DNA of 64,000 nt from the NCBI RefSeq assembly GCF_035627495.1, contig NZ_DASPLO010000218.1, positions 1 to 64,000 of the forward strand. Reading direction: 5' to 3'. Position numbers and translations under genes: made by a program. Positions within the stretch are counted from its first letter, which is position 1. Each line of letters opens with the position of its first letter. The stretch comes from Methylocaldum sp035627495. Lineage in GTDB: Bacteria > Pseudomonadota > Gammaproteobacteria > Methylococcales > Methylococcaceae. Shown here one piece after another: positions 7,146 through 16,843 of the stretch. Under the pieces are notes generated by a model that did no database searches, was not told the origin of the DNA, and saw only the letters and a list, made by a program, of their open reading frames with translations.

Positions 7146-8219
7146 ATGGAAAATCCTCAGCCAAGGACGGGAATCCTGACCTTTCACCGCTGCGTCAATT
7201 ACGGCAGCTATTGGCAGGTACGTTGCCTCGTGGAGGGGCTGCGCTCGCGCGGGCACGACGCCGTTATCGTCGATCACGATTCCTGGCGGATTAACCTCGC
7301 CGAATGGAAATGCGCACTCCGGCCGGTTCTGCCCACTCCCGTCCCGAGCAAGGATTACCTCCTTTATGGTTTGAAACTGATCAAGTTCGCCCGTGCCGTT
7401 TCTTCGCTGCCGCGCTCGCCGCGTTTCGCACTTGAGCGCGCGGCCGACATGGAGAGCTTCGATCGGGTGGTCGTCGGCAGCGACGAGGTATGGAATTTGA
7501 TACATCCCTGGTATGGCGGGTGCTCGCTGTTCTTCGGCGCTAGCGTCCGGGCACGGCGGCTGGTCTCCTATGCCGCCAGTTTCGGAAATTACGACGCCTC
7601 GAACGGGCTTGAACCGGTTTGGGCGGACCAACTGCGGCGGTTTGAAGCCATTTCCGTTCGCGATGAGAACTCCCGGAGCATTATCAAAAACGCGTTGGGC
7701 TTCGAGCCGGAACTGGTTCTCGATCCCTGCCTTCAATTCATGCCCGAGCCCGAGGGCCCCTGGCGCGGACCGCATCGGCCCTTCGTGGCCGTCTATGGAC
7801 ACAACTTTTCCGAGACGTTCGGTCGGGAGGTTCGGCGCTGGGCCCGATCGCGCGGCTATCCGCTGATCAGCCTAGGCTACCGGAACGACTGGGCCGATTC
7901 CCAATGGATCACGGCCGGCCCGCGCCGCTTCGCCCACGGCATCGCCCAGGCAAAAGCGGTGGCGACCAACTTCTTCCACGGCTGCGTCTTTGCCCTACGG
8001 TACGCCAAACCTTTCGTCTGCGAGAGCTCCCCCTATCGATACACCAAGGTCCAAAACCTCATGGAAACGGTCGGTGGGGAAAAACATCTGGTCGTCAAAG
8101 ATACGCCGGCGCTCGTCTATGACGCCCGCCTGAGCGAACCCTTGGATCCCGATATGCTTGATCGGATCGATCGGCTCCGTCGAGCGTCGGGCGACTATCT
8201 CGATCACGCGCTGGGCTGA
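7146..8219 (+). CDS. Polysaccharide pyruvyl transferase family protein
   Basis: A 357-residue protein of the PF04230 (CsaB/WcaK-like) family, which transfers pyruvyl ketals from phosphoenolpyruvate to cell-surface or exopolysaccharide sugars. Family landmarks: FHRCVNYGSYWQVRCL near the N-terminus, FDRVVVGSDEVWN near residue 105, YAASFG near residue 140, a VRDENS segment, and TNFFHGCVFALRY near residue 278. The next gene starts three bases after the stop, making a two-gene operon with an FrhB-like protein, a pairing common in polysaccharide loci. No glycosyltransferases are visible nearby, so the acceptor is unknown. Confidence 0.85.
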   Translation: MENPQPRTGILTFHRCVNYGSYWQVRCLVEGLRSRGHDAVIVDHDSWRINLAEWKCALRPVLPTPVPSKDYLLYGLKLIKFARAVSSLPRSPRFALERAADMESFDRVVVGSDEVWNLIHPWYGGCSLFFGASVRARRLVSYAASFGNYDASNGLEPVWADQLRRFEAISVRDENSRSIIKNALGFEPELVLDPCLQFMPEPEGPWRGPHRPFVAVYGHNFSETFGREVRRWARSRGYPLISLGYRNDWADSQWITAGPRRFAHGIAQAKAVATNFFHGCVFALRYAKPFVCESSPYRYTKVQNLMETVGGEKHLVVKDTPALVYDARLSEPLDPDMLDRIDRLRRASGDYLDHALG

Positions 8220-8222
8220 CCG

Positions 8223-9638
8223 ATGCCGCCCCCTATCGATAAACAGATCTTCAGTCCGCGGGACATCGTGCGCTCGGGGCTGTGCATCGGTTGCGGCGGT
8301 TGCGTGGCGTCGCCGCTTGTTGCGGCGCAGGAGGCTCATTCGACCGCACTGCGGATGGAGCTGGACCGTTACGGGCAATATAAGCCGAGAGGTTCCCCCG
8401 AATGGCTGCGCCGCAGATCCTCGGAGTTTGCGCGAATCTGCCCTTTTTCGCCTTCCGCCCGGAACGAAGACGAGCTGGCCGCGGATCGTTTTCCCGATGC
8501 CGGCCAGACCGATTCGGCATTGGGCCGTTTTCGAGCCGCCTACGTGGGCTACGTGGCGGAAAAGGATTTCCGCGACCGGGGAAGCTCCGGCGGCATGGTC
8601 AGTTGGGTGTTGGCTGAGCTGCTGCGTACCGGGCGGGTCGATGGTGTAACCCACGTCGTCGCGGCCACGGACCCGCAGAGCGAGGGCCGATTCTTCCGGT
8701 ATCGGATCTCGCGCAACGAGGATGAAATCCTGGCCGGCGCGAAATCCCGCTATTACCCGGTGGAGTTATCGGATGTGCTTGGAGCCATCCGCTCGGTTCC
8801 CGGCCGCTATGCCGTGGTCGGGGTTCCCTGCTTCATCAAGGCCGTGCAGCTCCTTCGCCGCGAGGACCCGGTGCTTCGCGAACGCATTCGGTTCACCCTG
8901 GGCCTCTTCTGTGGGCATATGAAGAGCGCGCGTTTCGTAGAAAGCTTCGCCTGGCAGATGGGTGTTTCGGTGGCTGACATTCAAGAGGTAGAGTTTCGCC
9001 GCAAGGACCCCAGTCGTCCGGCGAGTTGGTACACCGCGGAACTTTCACTTCGGGACGGCCGCACGCTGAAAAAGGATTGGTGGAATCTGGCGGACGGAGA
9101 TTGGGGTGCGGGTTTTTTTCAGAATTCGGCCTGCAACGTCTGCGACGACGTGGTCGCGGAAACGGCCGATATCGCCTTTGGCGATGCCTGGGTAGAGCCC
9201 TATTCGTCCGATGGGCACGGCACGAATGTGGTAATTGTCCGCTCCCCGGAAATGGAACAGCTTGTCACGACCGGGATTCATGAAGGCCGCTTGCAACTAG
9301 CTCCGGTCGACAGCCGGTTCGTCGAACAAACGCAAGCTGCGGGTTTTCGGCAGCGCCGGGAGGGTCTCGCCTATCGACTGAGTTGGCGGCGTCCCGGCGT
9401 GAAGCCGAGAAAGCGCGTGCGGCCGGATTCCCGAGGCCTATCCACCCGAAGAAAACTGATTTACCGGTTTCGCAGCCTGATCACGGCCTGGAGCCATCGG
9501 GTATTCCGGTTCGCCCGTTTGATCCGCCGGCCGGGGCTCTATATCCGCTGGGCGCGTCTGGCGTTGGCGATCTATCACGGTTTGGCCTATTCCCGGGGCT
9601 GGCTTGGCGCAATGATCGATCGATGGGGGCAACACTAA
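8223..9638 (+). CDS. Coenzyme F420 hydrogenase/dehydrogenase beta-subunit (FrhB) family protein
   Basis: A 471-residue iron-sulfur flavoprotein-like protein. GLCIGCGGCV at residues 19-28 carries three cysteines of a ferredoxin-like cluster. A glycine-rich DRGSSGGMVSW segment near residue 120 and GVPCFIKAVQLL near residue 200 are typical of the FrhB family. CNVCDDVVAETADIAFGDAW near residues 303-322 supplies further cluster cysteines. It is not expected to be a real F420 hydrogenase; in bacteria this family is often paired with polysaccharide pyruvyl transferases, as here, in a role not well established. The C-terminus is arginine-rich and possibly membrane-associated. Confidence 0.8.
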   Translation: MPPPIDKQIFSPRDIVRSGLCIGCGGCVASPLVAAQEAHSTALRMELDRYGQYKPRGSPEWLRRRSSEFARICPFSPSARNEDELAADRFPDAGQTDSALGRFRAAYVGYVAEKDFRDRGSSGGMVSWVLAELLRTGRVDGVTHVVAATDPQSEGRFFRYRISRNEDEILAGAKSRYYPVELSDVLGAIRSVPGRYAVVGVPCFIKAVQLLRREDPVLRERIRFTLGLFCGHMKSARFVESFAWQMGVSVADIQEVEFRRKDPSRPASWYTAELSLRDGRTLKKDWWNLADGDWGAGFFQNSACNVCDDVVAETADIAFGDAWVEPYSSDGHGTNVVIVRSPEMEQLVTTGIHEGRLQLAPVDSRFVEQTQAAGFRQRREGLAYRLSWRRPGVKPRKRVRPDSRGLSTRRKLIYRFRSLITAWSHRVFRFARLIRRPGLYIRWARLALAIYHGLAYSRGWLGAMIDRWGQH

Positions 9639-9971
9639 GGAGACTACGTATAGAGCATTTCGGTCTTCTGTTTTTTTTCCCGTTATGGCGCGCCCGAGCA
9701 TCGCCGCCTGGAACCGGAATGGCCCGGAGGGGCGCGGCAGGAGGCCGCGCGGCGACAAAGGCACAACGGGACGTGCCTTTTGTCGCCCCCGGCTCCAGGC
9801 GGCGACGCGCAGGATCAGCGCGCCATCCGGGTGCCCTTTCTTTGGGTTACTTTTCTTTGGGCAAGCAAAGAAAAGTAACTCGCCAGCGGGGCGAGACCCG
9901 CTCCAAAGCAGTCGCCGCGATCAGCGGCACCTTTTACCAAAGCGACTAATGCGAAAAGAAATCACAACCCC
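9639..9971. other. Gene-free interval holding a long repeat
   Basis: No protein gene is supported. Most of the interval is the 249-bp repeat at 9683-9931. The remaining 40 bases before the relA stop show nothing recognisable. Confidence 0.7.
9683..9931. repeat. Long dispersed repeat, family L, copy 1
   Basis: About 250 bp closely similar along its whole length to 17606-17855. It contains two hairpins: GGCGACAAAGGCAC pairing with GTGCCTTTTGTCGCC, and GTTACTTTTCTTTG pairing with CAAAGAAAAGTAAC. In the other copy both stems carry paired changes that keep pairing. It contains no open frame of note. Confidence 0.85.
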
Positions 9972-12140
9972 TCACCCGTGCTGCCAGCGCTTGGCGCTAA
10001 ACACGTTGTGCACCTGACCGATCTTGTCCAATACCGAACTGAGCTGCCCCAGGTCGGAAACTTCCGCCGTGATCCGCATGATTACGGATTGGTCGTCGCC
10101 GTTGGTTTCGCTGTGCGTGCGCACGATGTTGATATGCTCGTGCGCCAGAATGTGGGTGATGTCCTTGAGCAAACCCTTTCGATCCAGGGCCTTGACCTCG
10201 AGCTCCACCGGGAACGCTTCCGACTCCGTGCCCCAGGCCACGTCGATCAAACGGCTTTGCTTGCGGGGCGGCAACTGTATGATGTTGTCGCAATCCTGGC
10301 GATGGATGGCGACGCCCTTGCCCACCGTCACATAGCCGATGATCCGGTCGCCGGGCTTAGGTTCGCAGCAATGAGCGAAATAAGTCAGGAGGTTGCGGAT
10401 GCCCTGAATAGTCACCTCTTCCGATGCCGTGCCCATATGCGGCAAAGGCTTTTTTGCCGGATGAGCCGCCGGAACCTTCGGTTGCCATTCCGGAAGCCTC
10501 AAGGCGTTGGCCAATTGGGCCGGGGCGATATCGGCGCGGCCGACCGCCAACAGCAGATCATCCCCGCGCGGCAGGTGGAAATGCCGTGCCAGGTCGTCCA
10601 AGTCCACGTCCTTGATGCCCAGCTTCTGCCGCTCCCGGTCCAGAATGGATTTCCCGGCGCGAAGATGCTTTTCGTGATCCTGCTGTTTGAACCATTGGCG
10701 GATCTTACTGCGCGCATGCGCCGTCTTGACATAGCCCAAATGGGGATCGAGCCACCCCAGGCTGGGGCCGCCGTGCTTGGCGGTGAGAATCTCGACCTTT
10801 TCTCCGGACCTGAGCGAATAGGTCAAAGGCACGATACGGCCGTTGACCTTCGCCCCGCGGCAGCGATGCCCGACCTCGGTGTGAATTTGATAGGCGAAGT
10901 CCAGCGGCGTCGCCCCTTTGCTCAGCCGGACCACCTGTCCTTTCGGCGTCAACACGAAGATTTGATCCTCGAACAATTCGGCACGGAAATCCTCCAGCAT
11001 CGCCTGATCGTCGTCCTTGCTTTCCAGCAGGCGGCGCAGGGCATTGATGCTGCGGTCCAGAACGGCGTCCTGCTTGCCGCCTTCCTTGTAACGCCAGTGG
11101 GCGGCCACACCGTATTCGGCGAAATCGTGCATGGCCTGGGTGCGAATCTGGACTTCGACCGGCCGGCCTTCGGGCCCGATCACCACTGTGTGCAGCGATT
11201 GGTATCCGTTTTCTTTGGCATTGGCGATATAGTCGTCGAACTCCTTGGGGACGTGCAGCCAGCGGCCGTGCACCAGACCGAGCACCGCATAGCAGGTGGG
11301 AATGTCGTCGACGATGACGCGCACGGCATGCAGGTCGTACAACTCCTCCAGATCCAGCTGCTTGCGCTGCGTCTTCCGGTAGATGCTGTAGATGTGCTTG
11401 GGCCGGCCGTAAACCTTGGCATGGATGTGATTCGCATCCAATTCCTGCCGCAGTATCTCGATGAATTGATTAACAAAAGCTTCACGGCTAGCCCTGTTCG
11501 TGGCCAATTCGCTCGCGAGGCTGCGGTATTTGTCGGGATTGAGATAGCGAAACGCGAGATCCTCCAACTCCCACTTGAGCTGCCCCACGCCCAGCCGATT
11601 CGCCAGGGGGGCGAACACGTCCAGGGTTTCCATGGCGATCTTCTCGCGCAATTCGCCGTCCTGGCCCTTGAACAGCCGCAAGCGTTGCAGGCGATAGGCG
11701 AGCTTGACCAGCACCGCGCGTACGTCATTGACTACCGACAGGAGCATGCGGCGCAAGAGTTCCGCCTGGGCAGGCTCCTTGATTTCGGTCGGACGGTATT
11801 CGTCGAAGGTGTTGAGCCAATTGACCTTCTGCACCAAATCGGCGACGACCTCCCCGAATCGGGCCTTGATTTCGGCTTCCTTGAGGTTATCGCGGAGATA
11901 AGGATCGCTCAGCAGCGCGACTTGCAGCGTGAGCGCATCGGCCTTGATCCCGTGGAGAATATCGGCGACATCGATGCCGCGCGGCCTGACCACCGGGTCC
12001 TGATCCCGCGCCCTAACGGCAAGGCTCAGGGCCTCGACGATTTTGTCGCGCTCGCTGGCCGTGGAGCCGGCCGTGAGCCGCGACTCCAGGTCATCCGTGG
12101 CGTGGGAAGAAATGTCCGTGTGATAGAGAGAATGCTTCAT
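9972..12140 (-). CDS. relA: GTP pyrophosphokinase RelA
   Basis: A 722-residue (p)ppGpp synthetase of the stringent response. The N-terminal HD-type domain is present but lacks the HDxxED metal-binding motif of SpoT, reading ALLSDPYLRDN in its place, so hydrolase activity is not expected. The synthetase domain follows (YGRPKHIYSIYRK, then EFDDYIANAKENGYQSLHT, then VEVQIRTQAMHDFAEYG). A TGS domain (FVLTPKGQVVRLSKG) and a C-terminal ACT domain (KGLLKDITHILAHEHIN) complete the ribosome-associated RelA form. Start at MKHSLYHTD; an ATG 18 codons upstream (12194) is an alternative, but the extension does not look conserved. It lies downstream of a diguanylate cyclase on the same strand with a gap of about 67 bases. 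Confidence 0.93.
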   Translation of the reverse strand: MKHSLYHTDISSHATDDLESRLTAGSTASERDKIVEALSLAVRARDQDPVVRPRGIDVADILHGIKADALTLQVALLSDPYLRDNLKEAEIKARFGEVVADLVQKVNWLNTFDEYRPTEIKEPAQAELLRRMLLSVVNDVRAVLVKLAYRLQRLRLFKGQDGELREKIAMETLDVFAPLANRLGVGQLKWELEDLAFRYLNPDKYRSLASELATNRASREAFVNQFIEILRQELDANHIHAKVYGRPKHIYSIYRKTQRKQLDLEELYDLHAVRVIVDDIPTCYAVLGLVHGRWLHVPKEFDDYIANAKENGYQSLHTVVIGPEGRPVEVQIRTQAMHDFAEYGVAAHWRYKEGGKQDAVLDRSINALRRLLESKDDDQAMLEDFRAELFEDQIFVLTPKGQVVRLSKGATPLDFAYQIHTEVGHRCRGAKVNGRIVPLTYSLRSGEKVEILTAKHGGPSLGWLDPHLGYVKTAHARSKIRQWFKQQDHEKHLRAGKSILDRERQKLGIKDVDLDDLARHFHLPRGDDLLLAVGRADIAPAQLANALRLPEWQPKVPAAHPAKKPLPHMGTASEEVTIQGIRNLLTYFAHCCEPKPGDRIIGYVTVGKGVAIHRQDCDNIIQLPPRKQSRLIDVAWGTESEAFPVELEVKALDRKGLLKDITHILAHEHINIVRTHSETNGDDQSVIMRITAEVSDLGQLSSVLDKIGQVHNVFSAKRWQHG

Positions 12141-12207
12141 GACAGTTCGAAATAATCGCGCAGAGTTGAGCAAGACAAGCAAACGGCGCACCATCGCCGC
12201 ACAGGGC

Positions 12208-13551
12208 TCAGCCCCAGACCATCACTCGATTGCGTCCCGCGCGTTTGGCCATATACATCGCGCTGTCGGCCTGGAACAGAAGATCCTCGCCGGTCGCGCC
12301 GTGACGAGGATATTCCGCGATCCCCATCGAGAGCGTGCCGGTTAATACTTGGTCTTCATATTCGATGCGTAATTCCTGAAACGCCAAACGCCACGATTCG
12401 GCGCGCTGAGCTGCCGTCGTCAACGGCGCGCCGGGAAGAATCGCCACGAATTCCTCGCCGCCGAAGCGGCAGACGATGTCCTCGCTGCGCAGATGGCGCA
12501 GCAGCAACGCGGCCAACTCCTTCAGCACCAGGTCGCCCGCCGGATGGCCATAGGTGTCGTTGAGTTGCTTGAAATGATCGATGTCGATCATCACCAGGCT
12601 AAGGGGCTGATCTTCCCGGGCCGAGCGGGATAACTCGCGTCTCAGGGTCTCTTCCATGTACCGCCGGTTGAACAGCGCCGTGAGCGGATCGCGTACGGCC
12701 AGATCCCTCAGCTTTTCCTGCAATACCCGGTTTTCGGCCAATTGCGCTTCGAGGCGCTCGTTGCTGGCCTGCAATTTGTCCTCCGCCAGCTTGCGGTCGG
12801 TGATATCGATCAGAAAAGCCAGGATGACGGAGACGGCGCCTTCCCCATCGCGCAGGATGCTCACGGACAAGTCGCCCCAGAAAAGGCTCCCGTCCTTTCG
12901 AACTAAACGCCTCCCCACCCGGTATTGATCGACTTCGCTCATCAAAAGCGCGTCGATTCGTCCGCACGATCCGGAACAGTCTTCCACGGGTGTGAGATTA
13001 CTTGGAGATAACGCGCCCATTTCTTCGGCGGAGTACCCGAACATGTCCAGCCAACGCCGATTCACTTCGATAAACCGCAAATCCTTGTCCAACAGGGCGA
13101 TGCCGACGGCGGCCTGGTCGAATACCCCCCGCCATAAAGCGATGTTGGAGCGGAACTCGGCTTCCCTTGGATTAGGAATACATTTGACCGTATCGATCAT
13201 AGACAACACGGCAACACGCTCTCCGTCCATCTCGGCCGCGCTTGCCTCGATCGAATGCCAATGATGTGCATTCGACACACTCTTGAGAAAGGCTTCCGAA
13301 CGAATCGCCTTTTCGTCGAACTGCAGGGATTCAAGCAACCGCAGTAGAGCGTTCGGATCGTCGAACAACACCGACGCATCAACCCCGGGTTTGGCGACAT
13401 CGCCGAAAAGCTCGCGAGCCGAGCGATTGAGAAAGACCAGCCCCTTGTCGGCCAATCGGAGGACAAGAAGGGGGATAGGAATTTGATCTTTCCAATCGGG
13501 AATGGGATTCGGCGACTCGGAATTCAACGCGGGATCCTGTGGGGCACACAT
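12208..13551 (-). CDS. Diguanylate cyclase with two PAS-like sensor regions
   Basis: A 447-residue soluble protein. An N-terminal PAS-like region (LLVLRLADKGLVFLNRSA) is followed by a clear PAS/PAC domain near residues 140-255 (VGIALLDKDLRFIEVNRRW, then ILAFLIDITDRK). A short coiled coil leads to a GGDEF domain near residues 285-447. The active site reads GGEEF, preceded by RSED, a product-inhibition I-site (RxxD) at the canonical spacing, so it should make c-di-GMP with feedback control. There are no membrane segments, so the signal is probably cytoplasmic. It lies directly upstream of relA on the same strand, which may link two nucleotide second messengers. Confidence 0.9.
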   Translation of the reverse strand: MCAPQDPALNSESPNPIPDWKDQIPIPLLVLRLADKGLVFLNRSARELFGDVAKPGVDASVLFDDPNALLRLLESLQFDEKAIRSEAFLKSVSNAHHWHSIEASAAEMDGERVAVLSMIDTVKCIPNPREAEFRSNIALWRGVFDQAAVGIALLDKDLRFIEVNRRWLDMFGYSAEEMGALSPSNLTPVEDCSGSCGRIDALLMSEVDQYRVGRRLVRKDGSLFWGDLSVSILRDGEGAVSVILAFLIDITDRKLAEDKLQASNERLEAQLAENRVLQEKLRDLAVRDPLTALFNRRYMEETLRRELSRSAREDQPLSLVMIDIDHFKQLNDTYGHPAGDLVLKELAALLLRHLRSEDIVCRFGGEEFVAILPGAPLTTAAQRAESWRLAFQELRIEYEDQVLTGTLSMGIAEYPRHGATGEDLLFQADSAMYMAKRAGRNRVMVWG

Positions 13552-13747
13552 CTGATTAACGTCCCTTAGACAAGCCGACTAGTGTCTAGTTTTTAACCAA
13601 CCATCAGCCGATTTTTAACCGCATATTAGCAAGGGCTAAGATGAACATCCACCGATGCCCATAGCGCAGGTTAAAGACACCGGCCGCCCGACTGTGGCAG
13701 AATCCGCCGGGAATCCGCAGCGGCCCAACATCTCATAACAACATGCC

Positions 13748-15364
13748 ATGAGCGCGATCCATCCCGTCGAACTGATTGTTCCGTCCCATCGGAACCCCGC
13801 CGAGCTGATCAACACATTGGAACGGATACTCAACGTACGCTCAGCCGCTCAATATCCCATTGTTCGAACCTACTACGACAGCTTCGATTGGCGGCTTTAT
13901 CGCTCCGGATTTTACTTCGCCGTCGACGACGCCGAAAACCGGCTAAGCGCGGTTTACGGAACTCTCGATAGCGCAGGGCATTACGATCCGGATGCCTTGG
14001 ACAAGCCGCCCCGGTTCGCCCGGGATCTCCCCAACGAAAAATGGCGAAATCGGCTCGAAGACGCGCTGGGAGTCCGCGCCCTGCTGCCCCAAGTGCAGCT
14101 CCACGGGACACGGAACGCCTATTGGCTGGACGACCACTCGGGACACGGCATGTTTAAGCTGACGCTCGACGCCTATCGAGTCGACACGGCGCGCGGTCCG
14201 CTGCCGCTTGAGAACCGTTTGCGCACGGAATCGGCGAACCTACCGCGCAAAAATTATCGCCACATCCTGGATCGGGTTATTAACGAATTCGGGCTCGAAC
14301 CGGCAATCGAACCGCTGCTCACCGAAGCGCTTATAGCAGCGGGCAAAACGCCGGCGGACCCATCGGCCTTGCCCCAAAGGCCCCTCGATCCGAACCTAAG
14401 AGCCGACACGGCGGTAAAACTCGTACTGCGGAATTTGCTCGACGTGATGCTGATCAATGAAAACGGCGTCAAAGACGATCTCGACGCCGAATTCCTTCAC
14501 GATTTCCGCGTAGCCGTGCGCCGCACCCGGGCCGTTCTCAGCCAAACCAAAGGCGCTTTTCTGGAACGCCCCACCGCGAAGTACTCCCGAGAGTTCGCCG
14601 CACTCGGACAAGTCACCGGTGAACCGCGGGACCTGGATGTTCAGCTTCTCGGATTCGAAAGCTATAAAGCCGGACTCCCTGGCCCTATGCAAGCCGATTT
14701 AGCCCCGCTTCAAGCGTTTTTGATCGAAAAAGCGGCGAAAGCTCACGAGCAACTGAACAAGCATCTTCAGTCGGCTGCCCATCATCGGTTGATTCGGGAC
14801 TGGCGAATTTTTCTCGAAAAACCGGCGCCGCGTAAGCCGCGCTCACCCCAAGCCTTGCTGCCCATCGGCGAACTCGTCGACCGGCGCATTTGGAAACTCT
14901 ACCGCCGAATCATCGCGCAAGGTAAAGCGGTCAAATCCGATACCCCGGTGGAACCGATCCACGACTTACGCAAAACCGGCAAGAAACTGCGTTATGTGAT
15001 GGAGCTTTTCCAGGGACTGTATTCGCCGGAACAAATGAAACAGACCCTTAAAATGCTGAAACGGTTACAAGACAACTTGGGCCAGTTCCAGGATGCGCAC
15101 GTCCAAATCGAGAATTCGAGGCGCTATGCGTTCGACTTGCGGAAGGCCGGAGCGCCAACCGAAACCTTGCTGGCGATAGGTGCGCTCATCGAACGCCTAT
15201 ACCGGCGGCAGAAGACCGTGCGCAACGAGTTCGCCGATTGCTTCGGCGAGTTCGCGCAGGAGTCCCATCAGCGGCGGTTCCGTCAGCTGTTTGCACCGAG
15301 CAGGACCCGTGAAAAAGAACAGCGCGCGAGCGACGAACCGATACGCCCGGCCTCGGCCGCTTGA
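13748..15364 (+). CDS. CYTH-like/CHAD domain protein
   Basis: A 538-residue protein. The N-terminus has a degenerate CYTH (triphosphate tunnel) feature, YYDSFDWRLYRSGFYF, but lacks the canonical ExExK start. The second half is a CHAD domain, an alpha-helical histidine- and arginine-rich fold that binds polyphosphate: FLHDFRVAVRRTRAVLS near residue 254 and IHDLRKTGKKLRYVMELF near residue 402 are its two paired HDxRVxxRRxR-type signatures. The C-terminus is basic. It is probably a polyphosphate-associated protein. NADH dehydrogenase II follows 65 bases downstream on the same strand. Confidence 0.85.
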   Translation: MSAIHPVELIVPSHRNPAELINTLERILNVRSAAQYPIVRTYYDSFDWRLYRSGFYFAVDDAENRLSAVYGTLDSAGHYDPDALDKPPRFARDLPNEKWRNRLEDALGVRALLPQVQLHGTRNAYWLDDHSGHGMFKLTLDAYRVDTARGPLPLENRLRTESANLPRKNYRHILDRVINEFGLEPAIEPLLTEALIAAGKTPADPSALPQRPLDPNLRADTAVKLVLRNLLDVMLINENGVKDDLDAEFLHDFRVAVRRTRAVLSQTKGAFLERPTAKYSREFAALGQVTGEPRDLDVQLLGFESYKAGLPGPMQADLAPLQAFLIEKAAKAHEQLNKHLQSAAHHRLIRDWRIFLEKPAPRKPRSPQALLPIGELVDRRIWKLYRRIIAQGKAVKSDTPVEPIHDLRKTGKKLRYVMELFQGLYSPEQMKQTLKMLKRLQDNLGQFQDAHVQIENSRRYAFDLRKAGAPTETLLAIGALIERLYRRQKTVRNEFADCFGEFAQESHQRRFRQLFAPSRTREKEQRASDEPIRPASAA

Positions 15365-15429
15365 GCCGGAAAGAACAAATCATAAAGGCATTACCGATAC
15401 TCAGTAACTCACAACAAGAGGGGGAAAAT

Positions 15430-16752
15430 ATGAGCGAATCCAAAACAAATCAAAACTGGCCCAAGATCGTGGTCGTCGGTGGCGGCGCCGGCGGTCTGGA
15501 ACTGGTCACGCAGCTCGGCAAGCGCCTTGGCCGAACGAAGGCCGAGATTACGCTGATCGATTGCAGCCGTACCCACATCTGGAAGCCTCTGCTGCACGAA
15601 GTGGCTGCCGGCACCCTGGATTCCCACGACGACGAGCTGGATTATCTCGCCCAGGCGAGCAACAACCGTTTCCGTTACGTATTGGGTCGCATGGACGGCC
15701 TGGACCGCGCGAACAAGCTCGTGCATCTCGCCCCGATGCTCAATGAAAAAGGCGAGAAAATCATGCCCGGCCGCACCCACCCCTACGATGTTCTGGTCAT
15801 CGCGGTGGGCAGCATCTGCAACGATTTCGACATCGCCGGCGTGGCCGAGCATTGCCTGTTCCTGGATACCACCGATCAGGCGGAACAATTCCAGAACCGG
15901 TTGCTGGAAGCGTATTTTCATGCCCACGCCACCGGCGGCGTCAAGGAAACCGGCCAGTTGGACGTCGCCATCGTCGGCGGCGGCGCCACGGGCATCGAGT
16001 TGTCCGCCCAGCTTCACCAGGCTACGCGGCTATTGAGCGCCTACGGGCTCGATAACGTGAAACCGTCCGACATTCAGATCCACATCATCGAAGCCGCCGA
16101 CCGATTGCTCCCGGAACTGCCCGAGCGCCTCTCCAAATCCACGCTCAAGCAACTGGAAAAACTCGGCGTTCAGGTCCATCTCGGCGAGCGCGTGGTGGAA
16201 GTCACCAAGGACGGCATGAAGACCCAAAGCGGCCACTTCATTCCCGCGGCAATGAAAGTCTGGGCGGCCGGCGTCAAAGCGCCCGATTTCCTCAAGAACA
16301 TAGCCGATCTCGAAACCAACCGAATCAACCAGGTCGTGGTGCGCCCCACCCTGCAAACCACCGTCGACGACGACATCTACGCCATCGGCGACTGCGCCGC
16401 CTGCCCCTGGCCGGAAAAGAACTCCACCGTCCCGCCCCGCGCCCAATCCGCCCATCAGCAAGCCACCCTCGTCCTGAAGAACATCCGGCGAAAACTGGAC
16501 GGCAAGTCCGCGCTCACCTACCGCTACAAGGACTACGGCTCGCTGGTGTCGCTCGGCAAATACAGCACCGTCGGGAATCTCATGGGCAACCTCATGGGTA
16601 CCGTAATGATCGAAGGCCTGATCGCCCGGCTGGTTTACCTATCGCTCTACAAGATGCACCAACTGGCGCTATTCGGACCGATCCGGGTCAGCATGCTGAT
16701 GGTCTCGGGATTCTTCCGGCGGAGATTGAGGCCGAAGATCAAGTTGCATTAA
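15430..16752 (+). CDS. ndh: NADH dehydrogenase II (NAD(P)/FAD-dependent oxidoreductase)
   Basis: A 440-residue single-chain NDH-2 that oxidises NADH and reduces quinone at the inner face of the membrane without pumping protons. Seen: an N-terminal FAD-binding VVVGGGAGGLELVTQLG near residue 12, a second nucleotide-binding VAIVGGGATGIELSAQL near residue 180, and DIYAIGDCAACPW near residue 317. A hydrophobic C-terminal stretch (LIARLVYLSLYKMHQLALF) probably anchors it at the membrane. Start chosen at the ATG after an AAGAGGGGGAAA ribosome-binding site; an in-frame TTG at 15361 is less likely. Confidence 0.9.
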   Translation: MSESKTNQNWPKIVVVGGGAGGLELVTQLGKRLGRTKAEITLIDCSRTHIWKPLLHEVAAGTLDSHDDELDYLAQASNNRFRYVLGRMDGLDRANKLVHLAPMLNEKGEKIMPGRTHPYDVLVIAVGSICNDFDIAGVAEHCLFLDTTDQAEQFQNRLLEAYFHAHATGGVKETGQLDVAIVGGGATGIELSAQLHQATRLLSAYGLDNVKPSDIQIHIIEAADRLLPELPERLSKSTLKQLEKLGVQVHLGERVVEVTKDGMKTQSGHFIPAAMKVWAAGVKAPDFLKNIADLETNRINQVVVRPTLQTTVDDDIYAIGDCAACPWPEKNSTVPPRAQSAHQQATLVLKNIRRKLDGKSALTYRYKDYGSLVSLGKYSTVGNLMGNLMGTVMIEGLIARLVYLSLYKMHQLALFGPIRVSMLMVSGFFRRRLRPKIKLH

Positions 16753-16763
16753 GCCTCGTCTGT

Positions 16764-16805
16764 AGGATGTAGCGAGCGATGCGGCTCGTGCATCACCGAT
16801 GCTAC
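16764..16805. repeat. Short palindromic repeat (tgtaggatg...)
   Basis: tgtaggatgtagcgagcgatgcg...catcaccgatgctaca is an imperfect inverted repeat. A relative in the opposite orientation lies at about 17981-18012 (gatgcggttcgttcctcatcgcatcctacaa), so the two bracket the HEPN-like gene and the family L repeat. Confidence 0.5.
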
Positions 16806-16843
16806 AAGCTTTTTGAGATGTTGATTGTAGTTAGAGCTTGGTT

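Noticed and set aside
8223..9638. True F420-reducing hydrogenase subunit
   Set aside because: There are no hydrogenase large or small subunits or F420 synthesis genes nearby. The pairing with a pyruvyl transferase points to the bacterial polysaccharide-associated subfamily.
9683..9931. Possible small protein gene in the family L repeat
   Set aside because: Open frames through both copies are not conserved between them, whereas the hairpins are.
9978..12155. A 725-codon open frame on the plus strand opposite relA
   Set aside because: It is the antisense of relA, kept open by GC-rich codon structure. The translation has no recognisable domain and relA has complete motifs.
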